64,000 bases of DNA from contig NZ_CP073721.1 of NCBI RefSeq assembly GCF_025264685.1, positions 7,333,501-7,397,500 on the forward strand, read 5' to 3'. Shown in pieces: positions 32,694 to 41,523 of this stretch (its first letter is position 1; each line of letters begins with the position of its first letter). The notes under the pieces were generated by a model. That model saw only the letters and a list, made by a program, of their open reading frames with translations. It made no database searches and was not told the origin of the DNA. The stretch is from Dactylosporangium roseum (lineage in GTDB: Bacteria; Actinomycetota; Actinomycetes; Mycobacteriales; Micromonosporaceae). The position numbers and the translations under genes were made by a program.

Positions 32694-34118
32694 TCAGCGG
32701 GGGTCGGGCGGTGGTTGGAGCCCCAGCGCCAGGCCGATGCGGTGCAGTGCCGCCGCTGTCCCCCCGTCGAGGCACTTCGCGTAGACGTCGAGTAGCACCT
32801 TCACGCTGTTGCCTGCCCACTCGGCAACCTGCGTCGCTGGCACGCCAGCGTTGAGCCACGTCGACAGGCAGGCATGACGCAGGTCGTATGGCCTCCTGGC
32901 GAGCGGCGAGCGCGCCTGTGCGGGAGTGAGCGCGCGCTTGCGCGCCTTCCGCCACGCGGTCGTGTAGGCGTTGTTCGGGATCGGCTGTCCGGCTGTCGGG
33001 ACGTAGCGCCCTCCTGGCCCTCTGCGTGTGACGAACAGGCGCCCGTTGTCGGCTGGCTCGTACTTGGCGATATGCCGCGTGAGTAGCTCGGCAAGCGGCG
33101 GCGCCACGGGCACCGACCGGGTTGCCGTCTTGGCTCGATGCTTCAGCCCACGGTGCTCGGTCACCTGGTCGTCGTTGCTCCAGCCCTGGCCGACAGCCAC
33201 GGTCGCGCCGGTCAGGTGTAGCCAGCCCCACTCGCCCGGCTTCGGTGGCCGCTCGAACTCGTCGTCGGCAAGGTGGAGAACCTCCTCCGGACGAAGCCCG
33301 GCGTAGTACATGCAGCCGAAGAACGCCTCAAGCTCGGGGCTGTCGGCGGCGACGGCGGCGAGTAGCGCGACGGCCTGCTTCGGGTTGGCCACCACGGCGC
33401 GGTCTACGCCCTCGTCCTTCTTCGGCGCCGTCCAGCTCACCAGCGAGAGCGGATGGACATCGAGTAGGCGCAGCTCCACAGCGTATCGCAGGGCGTTGGA
33501 GAACACGGCGCGCTTCCTCGTCACGGTGGCCGCGCTTGCTGGCTTGCCGTCCATGCGCAGCGCGAGTGTGTCGAGCACCTTCCGGACCAACGCAGCGTCC
33601 GTGAGCACGGATAGGTTGACGGTGTTGGCCTGTAGCCATGTGACCGCGCTTGTCAGCGCGGCCGGTGGAGGCCCAGCCGCACGCACCGAGGCGTTGAAGA
33701 CGTAGCCGTACAAGGCGGCGCGCATGGTCTTTTCGTCGGGCACTCCCCGGTCACTGGACAGCAGTACGGGCGTGACGGTGGCGAGCGTTTCGGCGATGCC
33801 CTTCCGGTGATTCGGCGACGCGTGCGGCCATTTCATGTCGACGTACTCGGTGGCGTGCTGGTACCACGAGCGTGTCTTGAGTTCGCGCGCCATCGGTTCC
33901 GGCAGGCCACAGGACTCATCGAACGCGACGCCTTCCCGCTGGGCCACGATCAGCCGCGACCGGAAGCTCTCCGCCAGCGCCCGCGTCTGGAAGGAGTCAC
34001 CGAACGTTTTGCCGGCCACCACCCACCGCAACCGCCACGTGCTGCGCGGCTTGCCGGTCTTGCGGTCCTTGCCCTTGTGCTCCTGGATGCCCCAGATCCG
34101 AACGTCGAAAGTCGTCAT
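32694..34118 (-). CDS. int: Tyrosine site-specific integrase
   Basis: A 474-residue tyrosine recombinase. An N-terminal SAM-like arm and core-binding region is followed by the catalytic domain: box I Arg in MYYAGLRPEE (R276), box II as RPYDLRHACLST (Tyr411 replaces the usual His, R414 H415), AEWAGNSVKVLLDVYAKC with the nucleophile Tyr446. The Tyr in box II and AGNS in place of LGHS are common in AICE integrases. It catalyses attP x attB recombination at the tRNA-Tyr 3' end and, with Xis, excision. Start overlaps the xis stop by 4 bases (ATGA). Only one copy exists, 135 bases from attL. Confidence 0.95.
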   Translation of the reverse strand: MTTFDVRIWGIQEHKGKDRKTGKPRSTWRLRWVVAGKTFGDSFQTRALAESFRSRLIVAQREGVAFDESCGLPEPMARELKTRSWYQHATEYVDMKWPHASPNHRKGIAETLATVTPVLLSSDRGVPDEKTMRAALYGYVFNASVRAAGPPPAALTSAVTWLQANTVNLSVLTDAALVRKVLDTLALRMDGKPASAATVTRKRAVFSNALRYAVELRLLDVHPLSLVSWTAPKKDEGVDRAVVANPKQAVALLAAVAADSPELEAFFGCMYYAGLRPEEVLHLADDEFERPPKPGEWGWLHLTGATVAVGQGWSNDDQVTEHRGLKHRAKTATRSVPVAPPLAELLTRHIAKYEPADNGRLFVTRRGPGGRYVPTAGQPIPNNAYTTAWRKARKRALTPAQARSPLARRPYDLRHACLSTWLNAGVPATQVAEWAGNSVKVLLDVYAKCLDGGTAAALHRIGLALGLQPPPDPR

Positions 34119-34462
34119 GCGGCTTGCGGCTCCTCTCGGCTGGCCAGCCAGGCGTCAAAGTCCGTGCGACGGATGCGGAGTTGCCCGTTGGGCAGCTTGT
34201 AGGTGCGGGGCGCCTCACCGATCGCCTTCCAGCGGAAGAACGTCGACTTCGGCACGTCCAGCTCGGCGAGGAAGTCGGCAAGGGTCAGGAACTCTCGGCG
34301 GCCCACGGATCGCGGCTCCCTATCGATGCGTACGGGGCGCTGAGATCGACGCTGACCGCCCGCCGAGCGCGGGGGGTCCTCCGGCTGGTTACGGGCGGGC
34401 GGAACGTCTACGGGCGTTTGGGAGGGGGTCTGAGAGGGCCGCAGAGGCAAGATCTTACGCAT
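34115..34462 (-). CDS. xis: Excisionase (MerR-like winged HTH)
   Basis: 115 residues. A disordered Pro/Gln/Arg-rich N-terminus (~1-58) precedes an excisionase HTH: LTLADFLAELDVPKSTFFRW, then LPNGQLRIRRTDFDAWL. Required with Int for excision of AICEs. It is the only complete xis in the element. The two internal unit junctions break inside this gene at Asp69, so units 2 and 3 carry truncated copies. Overlaps int by ATGA. Confidence 0.92.
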   Translation of the reverse strand: MRKILPLRPSQTPSQTPVDVPPARNQPEDPPRSAGGQRRSQRPVRIDREPRSVGRREFLTLADFLAELDVPKSTFFRWKAIGEAPRTYKLPNGQLRIRRTDFDAWLASREEPQAA

Positions 34463-34554
34463 GTCTATGTCTTCCTAAGCGTCGGTCGGCCTAAGGGGCT
34501 CCGAGGCGGTCGGCCTGTCGGCTGGCGTGGTCGCTGAGCGCCGCGAGATGCGGG

Positions 34555-34623
34555 TGACAGAACTGACAGAACTGACAGAACCTCGGCCGGGATGGGGTTG
34601 TGTCAGTTCTGTCAGTTCTGTCA
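34555..34623. repeat. Inverted iteron array next to rep, unit 1
   Basis: Three exact 9-bp repeats TGACAGAAC (34555-34581) face three inverted ones (34597-34605 with one mismatch, 34606-34614, 34615-34623) across a 15-bp spacer. The arms form a 22-bp perfect inverted repeat. The array begins 6 bases past the rep stop. It could be a replication origin with Rep-binding iterons, or a terminator of the rep operon. Confidence 0.8.
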
Positions 34624-34629
34624 GTGGCC

Positions 34630-36579
34630 TCACGCCGTTCGTCGTGCCGCGTCGATGGCGTGGACTGTGGCGGCGGGACGGTGTACCTCGGGGTGCACGA
34701 GGTAGCTCGGCGACGGTGGCCGTCCGCCCTTGGCGGTACGCGCCGGTGGCTCCAGTAGGCGCAGGTAGCCGTGTGCGTCGAGCACGTCAAGCGCGGAGTC
34801 GAGGTCGGCGACGGTGGCGAGCTGGGCGGTCTTTACCGCGCGGAACAGTTCCCGTTTGGTGAACGCGGTGCTGCCGGTGCGTTCGATCCAGGCCAGCACG
34901 GTGCGGGCGTTGCGGGTGGCCGGGTCGGCGCCCATGTCGTCGAACGCGGCCAGGGCGTGCGCGGCGAAGTAGTCGCCGAGCAGGGCGGCGCGGTCGATGG
35001 TGTCGGCGCTGATCGGCTTGCCCCACCCGTCGCGCAGGTGTTCGGCGAGGTGGATCAGCCCGGCGAGCCGGACGACGGCGCCGGTGTACTTGCTGCCCCA
35101 GTCCACGATGTGTCCCCACGCCCCGCCCGGCGCGAGACGCGGCTCGACGGTGCGCTCGATGTCGAGCACCCGTTGGTTGGCCTCGGCGGTGAGGGGCAGC
35201 ACGGCCGGGTCGGTCCACTCCGCGAGGGACAGCACCAGCGCGGTCAGGTTCTCCGCGTACGTGGTGGCCACGTCGGCGGGTATCGGATCGGCGCCGACCT
35301 TGCGGCGGCCCACGGTGTTCTCCGGCAGCGAGAACAGGATGCGGGCGAGCAGGCCGAGGCCACGGAAGCCGGGCATGCCAGCGATGTCGCGCAGCACGTC
35401 AGGCTGTACCGCCAGGCCGAGGGTGAGCGCTGGTTTCTCTACGTGTTCGGCGTCGCGGCTCTGCCGGCCGATGCGCATCATGTCCCCGGCGTGGCCCTTG
35501 AGGAACACCTCCAGGTTGGGCGTGCCGGAATAGCGCCCGGCGATGGTGGCGAAGATGCCGCCCTCCGGGGACAGCACCGCCAGACGGCCGCCCTGCGCGG
35601 CCAGCAGCGACGCTGCTGCCTCGCTCGTCACGTCGTCGGCGACCAACTGCGGCAGCACGGGGACGGTGACCGCGTCGGCCTGCATCGCGGCGGCGGTCGC
35701 CTCCGCGAGCAGCGTGTCACGGCCGGACACGTCGGCGTTCGCTGCCGCGTTGGCGGCCCGGTCGGCGGCCTTGCCCGCCACCCGCGCGGCCAGCTCGGCC
35801 TCCACGATGACCGGCTTGGTCCGCTCCACCAGCGCCCGCTCAGCGCCGAGCAGTGGCCCGGTCATCGCGGAGAACACCGCCGACTTGCGGGAACCGGGCG
35901 GTAGTACAACGACGGTGAACAGGTTCGTTGGTTCCCGCCAGGAGCCGCGTACCTCCACCTCGGCGCGGCCACCGGCGGCCGTGGACAGCGCGGCGAGGGC
36001 GATGCTGCCGGGCAGGTCGAGCGGTGTTTGGGTGAACTCCGCGACGGCGTAGACCATTTCGGCGACCCAGTCGGGCAGCACCTCGGCCGGGAACGCGGGC
36101 AGGTGCCGCCCGGTGCCGATCGGGATCAGCGTTGGCCACCCGCCCGCGGTGGCGGTGTCGAGCATCGCTCGCCCGGCGGCGACGACGTCGGTGACGTCGG
36201 CGCCGGAGGTGGCCAGGTCGGCGAGCTGGGCGCCGAGGTCGACCACGTGACGGCGCCGGGCGTGGTCGGCCACGATCGCGGCGTAGTGCCCGGCGTTGGC
36301 CACGCTCGGCACGGCCCGCATGAGTGTGTGCAGGTAGGCGGCGCCGCCGACCTTGGCCAGGTCGCCCGCCTCGGCGAGGTGTGCGGCCACGGCGACGGCG
36401 TCGATCGGGCGTCCGGCCGCGTGCAGGCCGAGCAGCGTTTCCCACAGCGCGGCGTGGTCCGGGCGGTGGAAGTCGCCCGGGGCGAGCGTGACGGCCAGGT
36501 CGCCGAGCACGTCCGAGGCGAGCAGTACCGCACCGATCACGGCCTGCTCAGCGGCCAGATCGTGCGTCGTTCGGCTCAT
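34630..36579 (-). CDS. DnaB-N/DUF3987 replication protein, unit 1
   Basis: 649 residues. Residues ~5-110 match the N-terminal domain of replicative DnaB helicase (AEQAVIGAVLLASDVLGDLA ... VPSVANAGHYAAIVADHARR). The rest is a DUF3987-type ATPase: a P-loop-like VVLPPGSRKSA (227-234, with Arg where Gly is usual), LSPEGGIFATIAGRYSG, RDIAGMPGFRGLGLLARILF. A C-terminal winged-helix-like part (~575-630) follows. No RepSA, RepAM or Prim-Pol gene exists in the element, so this is the likely replication initiator or helicase. Unit 1 has a full reading frame. Confidence 0.85.
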   Translation of the reverse strand: MSRTTHDLAAEQAVIGAVLLASDVLGDLAVTLAPGDFHRPDHAALWETLLGLHAAGRPIDAVAVAAHLAEAGDLAKVGGAAYLHTLMRAVPSVANAGHYAAIVADHARRRHVVDLGAQLADLATSGADVTDVVAAGRAMLDTATAGGWPTLIPIGTGRHLPAFPAEVLPDWVAEMVYAVAEFTQTPLDLPGSIALAALSTAAGGRAEVEVRGSWREPTNLFTVVVLPPGSRKSAVFSAMTGPLLGAERALVERTKPVIVEAELAARVAGKAADRAANAAANADVSGRDTLLAEATAAAMQADAVTVPVLPQLVADDVTSEAAASLLAAQGGRLAVLSPEGGIFATIAGRYSGTPNLEVFLKGHAGDMMRIGRQSRDAEHVEKPALTLGLAVQPDVLRDIAGMPGFRGLGLLARILFSLPENTVGRRKVGADPIPADVATTYAENLTALVLSLAEWTDPAVLPLTAEANQRVLDIERTVEPRLAPGGAWGHIVDWGSKYTGAVVRLAGLIHLAEHLRDGWGKPISADTIDRAALLGDYFAAHALAAFDDMGADPATRNARTVLAWIERTGSTAFTKRELFRAVKTAQLATVADLDSALDVLDAHGYLRLLEPPARTAKGGRPPSPSYLVHPEVHRPAATVHAIDAARRTA

Positions 36580-36607
36580 GGATCGCTCCTCAAAGAACGG
36601 TCACGGA

Positions 36608-36850
36608 TCATGCGATCCGGCGACGGGTAGACAGGTCGACGACCGGCGGGATGGGCAGGTCGACCACGACGGCAAGAGGTGCATCGCCGTTGCTGCTCTG
36701 GTCGGTCGGCGCGTCCGCTTCGGCTTGCGCGCACACCAGATGGCAGGGCACGTCGCGTTCGTCGCACATCAGCGCGGGACGTCCGCAGATGTGGCAGGGC
36801 TTGGGGTTCCAGTTCACGTGGTTGCGGCGCCAGTCCAGCCGTGTGCTCAT
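36608..36850 (-). CDS. Small Cys-rich (zinc-binding?) protein, unit 1
   Basis: 80 residues starting MSTRLDWRRNHVNWNPKPCH. Five cysteines in the first half (CHICGRPALMCDERDVPCHLVC) suggest a zinc ribbon; the C-terminal half is acidic and Pro/Val-rich. ATGA overlap with the upstream 94-residue gene; rep follows after 28 bp. Function unknown; such zinc-knuckle proteins are frequent in AICE rep operons. Confidence 0.7.
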   Translation of the reverse strand: MSTRLDWRRNHVNWNPKPCHICGRPALMCDERDVPCHLVCAQAEADAPTDQSSNGDAPLAVVVDLPIPPVVDLSTRRRIA

Positions 36851-37131
36851 GCGGCCCACCGCCGACCGGCGCGGGTGGCGCGATCGATCAGGGCGCGCAG
36901 GTCGGTGGCGACGCCGAGGAGCTGCACCCGCGCGCACGGCTCGGCGTCGGCCAGTGCGACGGTGAGCCGCACCTCGGCGTGCTCCCGCCCGTCCGCGCCG
37001 CGTACGCGGGTGAGGGTGGCGCGGCCGTGGCCGGGGATGGCGATGGTCAGCGGGTCGGCGCGGTGCTCGCCGAGGCCGCAGCGGTGCCCGCGGGCGCACC
37101 AGTCGGGGTGCCGCTTCGGGTTGCGGTTCAT
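36847..37131 (-). CDS. Small hypothetical protein, unit 1
   Basis: 94 residues from the ATG at 37131, which overlaps the upstream stop (ATGA). HPDWCARGHRCGLGEHRADP carries two Cys and three His; the remainder (RATLTRVRGADGREHAEVRL ... DLRALIDRATRAGRRWAA) looks like a small beta-rich domain with a C-terminal helix. Unknown function; coupled on both sides to small genes. Confidence 0.7.
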   Translation of the reverse strand: MNRNPKRHPDWCARGHRCGLGEHRADPLTIAIPGHGRATLTRVRGADGREHAEVRLTVALADAEPCARVQLLGVATDLRALIDRATRAGRRWAA

Positions 37132-37376
37132 CGGGCGTCCCGGCGGGTGTTGGACAGGTGGTTGTAGATCCAGCGACCGGCGCGCAGGCGGCGGCCCGAA
37201 CCACCGCAGCGGCGGCAAAGCCGGAACGCGCGGCCGGTCGGGGAGCGGCGCTTGCCGGTGCCGTCGCAGCGGCCGCAGGCCTTGAACGGCCACACCCAGC
37301 ACGCGAGGGCGTAACCGAGCGTGACAGCGACGGTGAGCAGGACGAGCGTGATAGTGGCCTTCGTTTGGGGGTCCAC
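37128..37376 (-). CDS. Small membrane protein with DnaJ-like zinc motifs, unit 1
   Basis: 82 residues: one membrane segment (ATITLVLLTVAVTLGYALAC) followed by two CxxCxGxG repeats (CGRCDGTG and CRRCGGSG), the zinc-ribbon pattern of the DnaJ Cys-rich domain. The Cys part is probably cytoplasmic. First of the short-gene trio, ATGA-coupled to the next. Function unknown. Confidence 0.75.
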   Translation of the reverse strand: MDPQTKATITLVLLTVAVTLGYALACWVWPFKACGRCDGTGKRRSPTGRAFRLCRRCGGSGRRLRAGRWIYNHLSNTRRDAR

Positions 37377-37457
37377 AAGTGCCTCCAGGGCCGGTTTTCG
37401 GGCGTGAAAGGCCGTGGGCTGCTATCCGCTAGAGCCCAGGTGGATGATCGGTTTCGG

Positions 37458-37510
37458 TGCTAGCGGGGGTGCTAGCGCTAGCAGGGCTGGCCGCTAGCGC
37501 TAGCACCCCC
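37458..37510. repeat. GCTAGC array and 18-bp palindrome, unit 1
   Basis: Five GCTAGC motifs in 53 bp. Two 18-base arms (GGGGGTGCTAGCGCTAGC at 37465-37482 and its exact complement at 37493-37510) flank a 10-base loop. It lies 8 bases past the FtsK-type gene stop. Candidates: transcription terminator, or a translocase recognition (clt-like) site, since Streptomyces TraB proteins recognise clustered 8-bp repeats near their gene. Confidence 0.75.
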
Positions 37511-37517
37511 GGCGGGG

Positions 37518-39745
37518 TCAGTCGCTACGCTGCTTCCGGTCACGCTCCGCAATCGCGGTGAGGAGGTCGGCGTGCTTGATGCCGCGCCGGGTGGTGGCCT
37601 TGCCGTCGATGCGGCGGCCGACGTCGCCGACCTTCACCGCACCGTGCGGCTTGAGCGCCGTCGACAGTTGCGCGGGCTCCCACCCGGCGTAGACGTCGGG
37701 GCGCAGCTCGGCGAGCAGGGCACACAGCGTCTCGTTCCACGCCGCCTTCTCCCCTGCCGGCCAGATGCGGGCGAGGTCGCCGAGCAGGTCGAACGCCGGT
37801 GCCGTGTCGCGGGTCTGCTCCTCGGGGTTGGGCAGCGTCCCGGCGCCGGTGCGCAGCGCGACCGCGCGGGCCACGATGCGCTCGGCAGCGGTGGTGTCGA
37901 CGTAGAACGACCGCACCGGCGACGGCTTGCCGAACCCGGCCAGGATGCCCCACCCGGCCTCCACCACCGGCTGAAACACCGTGGCCCGGTAGCCGTTCTT
38001 GTACGCCGACGTCCCGAGAATCATGTCGTTGGCGGTCTGGTCGGCCACCGACAGGCAGAACCGGGAGTTCACGTTGCGGGTGATGCCGGTCGGCAGGTTG
38101 TCCTTGTCCGGGATCTGCGTCCCGATCAGGATGATGACGCCCAGGGCGCGGCCGAGCTTGATGACCTTCTCCAGGATCTCCCCGGCGTCCTTGCCGTACT
38201 TGGACGTCATCAGCTCTTGCAGCTCATCGAACCACGCCACGAGCGGGTGCAGCCCGGAACCCTTGAGGGACGCCAACTCCGGCGTCACCTTGTTCTCCGG
38301 CGCCTTGCCCAGCTTGGCGTAGTGCTCGATGCGCTTGGAGCGGCGGCGGCACTCCTCGTACAGCCACTCGATGAACGCGAAGCACCGGGGCCAATGTGTC
38401 GTCGTCGAAGCCGTTGCCGTACTCCGCCATCACCGGCGACAGGACGGCGAAGTCACCGACGCCCTTGAGCTCATAGCCTCGGATCTCCACCCGGGCGTCG
38501 AGGGCGGCGGCCAGGATCAGATCCCGCAGTGCGAACGTCTTACCCGAGCCGGGCTGACCGCCGAAGAGGTAGTTGCGGAACATCAGGTCGATGCCGACCG
38601 CGTCGAGGCGCGGCGTGGTCGCGAACGGGAACGTCTTAAACACGTCGACCTTCGCCGACGCCGACAGCAGCGGCCACGCGGGTTGTTTCATCGCCGAGGC
38701 CGGTTCGTAGCCGACCCACAACGCGAGGCGGCCGGTGTGTCCCGGCGCCGGTTCCGGCCACACCTGATCCAGCGGCAGCCGCATCGCCGAGGCGAGCTTG
38801 CCCCGCCGGGCGACCACCTCGGACGCCTCCACCCCGTACGGGCAGGTCGACCACGGCCAGGTGCCCCGGCCCGTCGCGGTGGATGTCGACCGGGAAACTG
38901 ATCGCCTTCGAGTCCTTGGCCACGGCAGAGTTGATGGCCGCCATCTGCAACGACGTCAGCGCCCGGCGCACCAGCTCGGCGGTCAGCTTGCGGTAGCGGG
39001 TGCCCTCCGACACCCGATCGGTGAGCGGCTTATCCGCCGGGCGACCGACCCGCGCCAACACCGGCACGACGACAGCAGCGGCAGCGTAGCGCCACCACTC
39101 CGGCCCGAGCGCGACCACAGTCGCCCCGGCCGCCATCGCAGCGGCCGACGCGCCCAGCACCCACCACCGCCACGTGGACTGGCGTTGGCGGCGGGCGTCA
39201 AGCTTCAGCCACGCGTCGGCGTCGCCGCGCTGCGCGGCAGCCTGCCGAAGCGCCCAGTTGCCCTCCTCGGCGCTGGCCCAGCGCAGCGCCCGCCCGGTGC
39301 CCCGGAACAGGCCCACCGGCGCCCACACAGCGGTTTTCGCGGCGTACTTCGGCAACCGCACCCCGTGATAGGCGGCCACGTAACCGACGTCCTTGAGCTT
39401 GTGCCGCAGCGCGGCGCGGAACGCCCGCCGGGACCGCGCCCAGTCGGCCAGGATCGGCCGGCGGTGCTGCTGGCGCTGCAACACCTCGGCCGGGATGTCG
39501 TCGGCCCGGTCGACCAGCCCACCATCGCGGCCGGGACCGTCGTCAACCGACTCGGCGTCGTAACCGTCGTCGTCGGCCTGGTCGTCGGGCTGGTCGTCGT
39601 CGCGGCCGGGGTCGCCCGGCGTCGGCGCGCCACGGCGGGCGCGGGCCGCGCCCAGGTCGACCACGTCGGCAACGTCGGTCACCTCGTCTTCGTACTTGGA
39701 CCAGTCGAACCCGTTCGGGTCATCTCGGTCAGGGGTGCCGTTCAT
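37518..39745 (-). pseudogene. FtsK-type conjugal translocase, frameshifted, unit 1
   Basis: The same gene as 45645-47870 (741 residues) but split by two +1 G insertions, at 38840-38842 (after codon ~302) and at 38397-38400 (codon ~452). The Walker A segment lies in the shifted middle part, so no single product can be made. Both changes are in G runs and may be sequencing or assembly errors. The start overlaps the upstream gene by ATGA. Confidence 0.8.
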
Positions 39746-40179
39746 GCCGCGTCCTCCGTCGTGGTGATGGCGTCAATCAGGGCGATGTCGTTGTGGTCCT
39801 TGGGTCGGGCAGTGCTCGCCTTGCTCGCTCGCACGGCGGACAGCGGGGCGAACGGGAGCCCGGCGTGGCGCTCAGCGGCGCCGATCAGGCGATCGGTGTC
39901 CCACCCGGGCAGCCATCGGTCGGCCACTTCGAGGGTGAGGCTGATCGTGAGGCCGTGCCCGGACGGCGCGGGGGTCGGCTGACACCAGCGAGCCAACCGG
40001 CGCCACGCCTCGCCCCGAGCGACCACGTCCAGGTCGCCGAGGTCGCGGCGCAGCCCGTGGGCCAGCAGCGGCCCAGAGCCGAACACCACGAAGTCGTCGG
40101 CGGGCAGGTTGAGGCCGGTCAGCATCCGCAGCAGCGGATCGCCAGCGAAGAACGGCGTTGCGGTCACCGGGTCACCCAC
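39742..40179 (-). CDS. Nucleotidyltransferase-like protein, unit 1
   Basis: 145 residues from a GTG at 40179, which overlaps the upstream stop by 8 bases. FVVFGSGPLLAHGLRRDLGD then LDVVARG matches the GS...HGLR...DxD pattern of minimal nucleotidyltransferases, and RPKDHNDIALIDAI near the C-terminus is the matching R-KD-xD element of that fold (AbiEii/MNT-like). Such proteins are enzymes or toxin/antitoxin components. No partner toxin is apparent. It lies directly upstream of the translocase with an ATGA overlap. Function inferred only. Confidence 0.6.
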   Translation of the reverse strand: MGDPVTATPFFAGDPLLRMLTGLNLPADDFVVFGSGPLLAHGLRRDLGDLDVVARGEAWRRLARWCQPTPAPSGHGLTISLTLEVADRWLPGWDTDRLIGAAERHAGLPFAPLSAVRASKASTARPKDHNDIALIDAITTTEDAA

Positions 40180-40600
40180 CGATCGTGATGAGCAGAGCAG
40201 CGATGAACAACCAGCCGACGTGCCATGCCTGGTCGAGGGCGTAGAGGCCGCCGCCGCGTTCCAGCCATCCCGGCGACTTGCGCAACGCGTCGGCCATCCG
40301 ACGCAGCGGCACCCGCCGGTCGGCGATGTGGTGCGTCACCGCCGACACCGCCAACCCGGCAGCGGTCCAGCCCAGGTGCAGGCTCAGACCGGTCACGGCC
40401 ACGGCCAGGATGAGCGCGGCGACAGCGGTCGCGGTGTAGGTGGCCACGTGCGCAGCGCAGGCGAGGTGACCGCGCCAGCCGGGGTCAGCCTTGTGGTCGG
40501 CCTGGTGCTGGGTCTGCACCCAGTGGTCGGCGACCTGGTGTGCGGCGTAGAGGGCGACAAAGACAGCGGCGAGGGTGCCAGCGTCCGTGGAACTTGCCAT
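40172..40600 (-). CDS. DUF3307-like membrane protein, unit 1
   Basis: 142 residues from the ATG at 40600; the frame is open further upstream, but that part is not protein-like. Four membrane segments, with the family's polar signatures AAHQVADHWVQ, AVTHHIADRR and YALDQAWHVGW (the H..D..Q, H..D, DQ..H pattern). No known function; DUF3307 genes recur in AICEs, where a role in mating or spread is plausible. Confidence 0.75.
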   Translation of the reverse strand: MASSTDAGTLAAVFVALYAAHQVADHWVQTQHQADHKADPGWRGHLACAAHVATYTATAVAALILAVAVTGLSLHLGWTAAGLAVSAVTHHIADRRVPLRRMADALRKSPGWLERGGGLYALDQAWHVGWLFIAALLITIGG

Positions 40601-40689
40601 GATGGGGATCTCCCGACTTCCTGTTGGAGGGATGGGGGACCGGTGCGCGGCCGTGCTTTCCAGGGCTGGGGGCCGCGCACCGGGCGGTG

Positions 40690-41523
40690 CTACTCGTGGT
40701 CGGCGTGGATCAGGTGGGCCAGGGCGGCGCCCATGCCGAGCACGGCCACGGGCAGGCAGGCAACGGCGGTGGTGATCCACCACGGGGCGTTGGTGATCCC
40801 GGCGGCGGTCATCAGGTGGTAGGCGATCTGCCCGGCCGCGCCGAAGATCAGGGAGCCGATCGCCGACCAGCGGGCGAACGCCCGCACCGCCTTGCTGTAG
40901 GCGCCGGACAGCCACACCGCCAGGGCGTACGCGGCGTACGTCTCGACACCGATCGGCAGCGTGATCGCGGTGTTGATGGAGAACCCGTCCGCGATCCCGG
41001 GCAGCGGGTGAACCACCCCGAACCCGGTCAGCTCACCCAGGCCGACCCACCCGGACCAGATGGCCACGAACGCGGGCAGCGCCAGGACCCACACCGGCCA
41101 CGAGCGCGGCTTGCGCCGGGCGGGCACCTTCACGGGCGGCGCGGCCGGGACGACATCGGCGGCCGGGGCGGTGGTGATGTTGGTTTCCGGGTGTCCGGCA
41201 CCCGTGGCCAGCGGCGCAAGCTCCGGCGCCTCAGCGACCGGCGGCGCCTCCACCGGCGCGGCAGGCCCGGCGGCGTCCTCGGTGGGGTCGTCCTGCGGCG
41301 CCAGGTCCGGCACGGCGCGCAGCGAGCGCGGCGCGGGAATCTCGGCGCGCTCGTCGGCGAGCGCCTCCCGGACCGCGTTGGCCTTCGGCGCGCCGATCCT
41401 GAACTCCTTCATGAGCGCGTTGCGCGACGGAATCTCGCCGAGCCGCTCGGCGAGCTTGCGGGCCTCGGGCAACAGGGCCTCGATCGGAGCGGGGTAGGCA
41501 CTGGAGGCGATAGCGGTGGTCAC
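40690..41523 (-). CDS. Spd-like membrane protein with N-terminal HTH, unit 1
   Basis: 277 residues from the GTG at 41523 that overlaps the upstream stop (GTGA) and follows GGAG. The N-terminus (EALLPEARKLAERLGEIPSR ... MKEFRIGAPKANAVREAL) looks like a winged-helix DNA-binding segment, followed by a Pro/Ala-rich linker (~60-140). Four membrane segments form the C-terminal half. This layout matches AICE plasmid-spread (Spd) proteins, thought to help DNA cross hyphal septa. The exact partner is unknown. Confidence 0.75.
   Translation of the reverse strand: MTTAIASSAYPAPIEALLPEARKLAERLGEIPSRNALMKEFRIGAPKANAVREALADERAEIPAPRSLRAVPDLAPQDDPTEDAAGPAAPVEAPPVAEAPELAPLATGAGHPETNITTAPAADVVPAAPPVKVPARRKPRSWPVWVLALPAFVAIWSGWVGLGELTGFGVVHPLPGIADGFSINTAITLPIGVETYAAYALAVWLSGAYSKAVRAFARWSAIGSLIFGAAGQIAYHLMTAAGITNAPWWITTAVACLPVAVLGMGAALAHLIHADHE

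Noticed and set aside
37465..37510. Simple rho-independent terminator as the only explanation of the GCTAGC palindrome.
   Set aside because: There is no T-run on either side and a fifth GCTAGC lies outside the stem; kept as a possible but not exclusive role.
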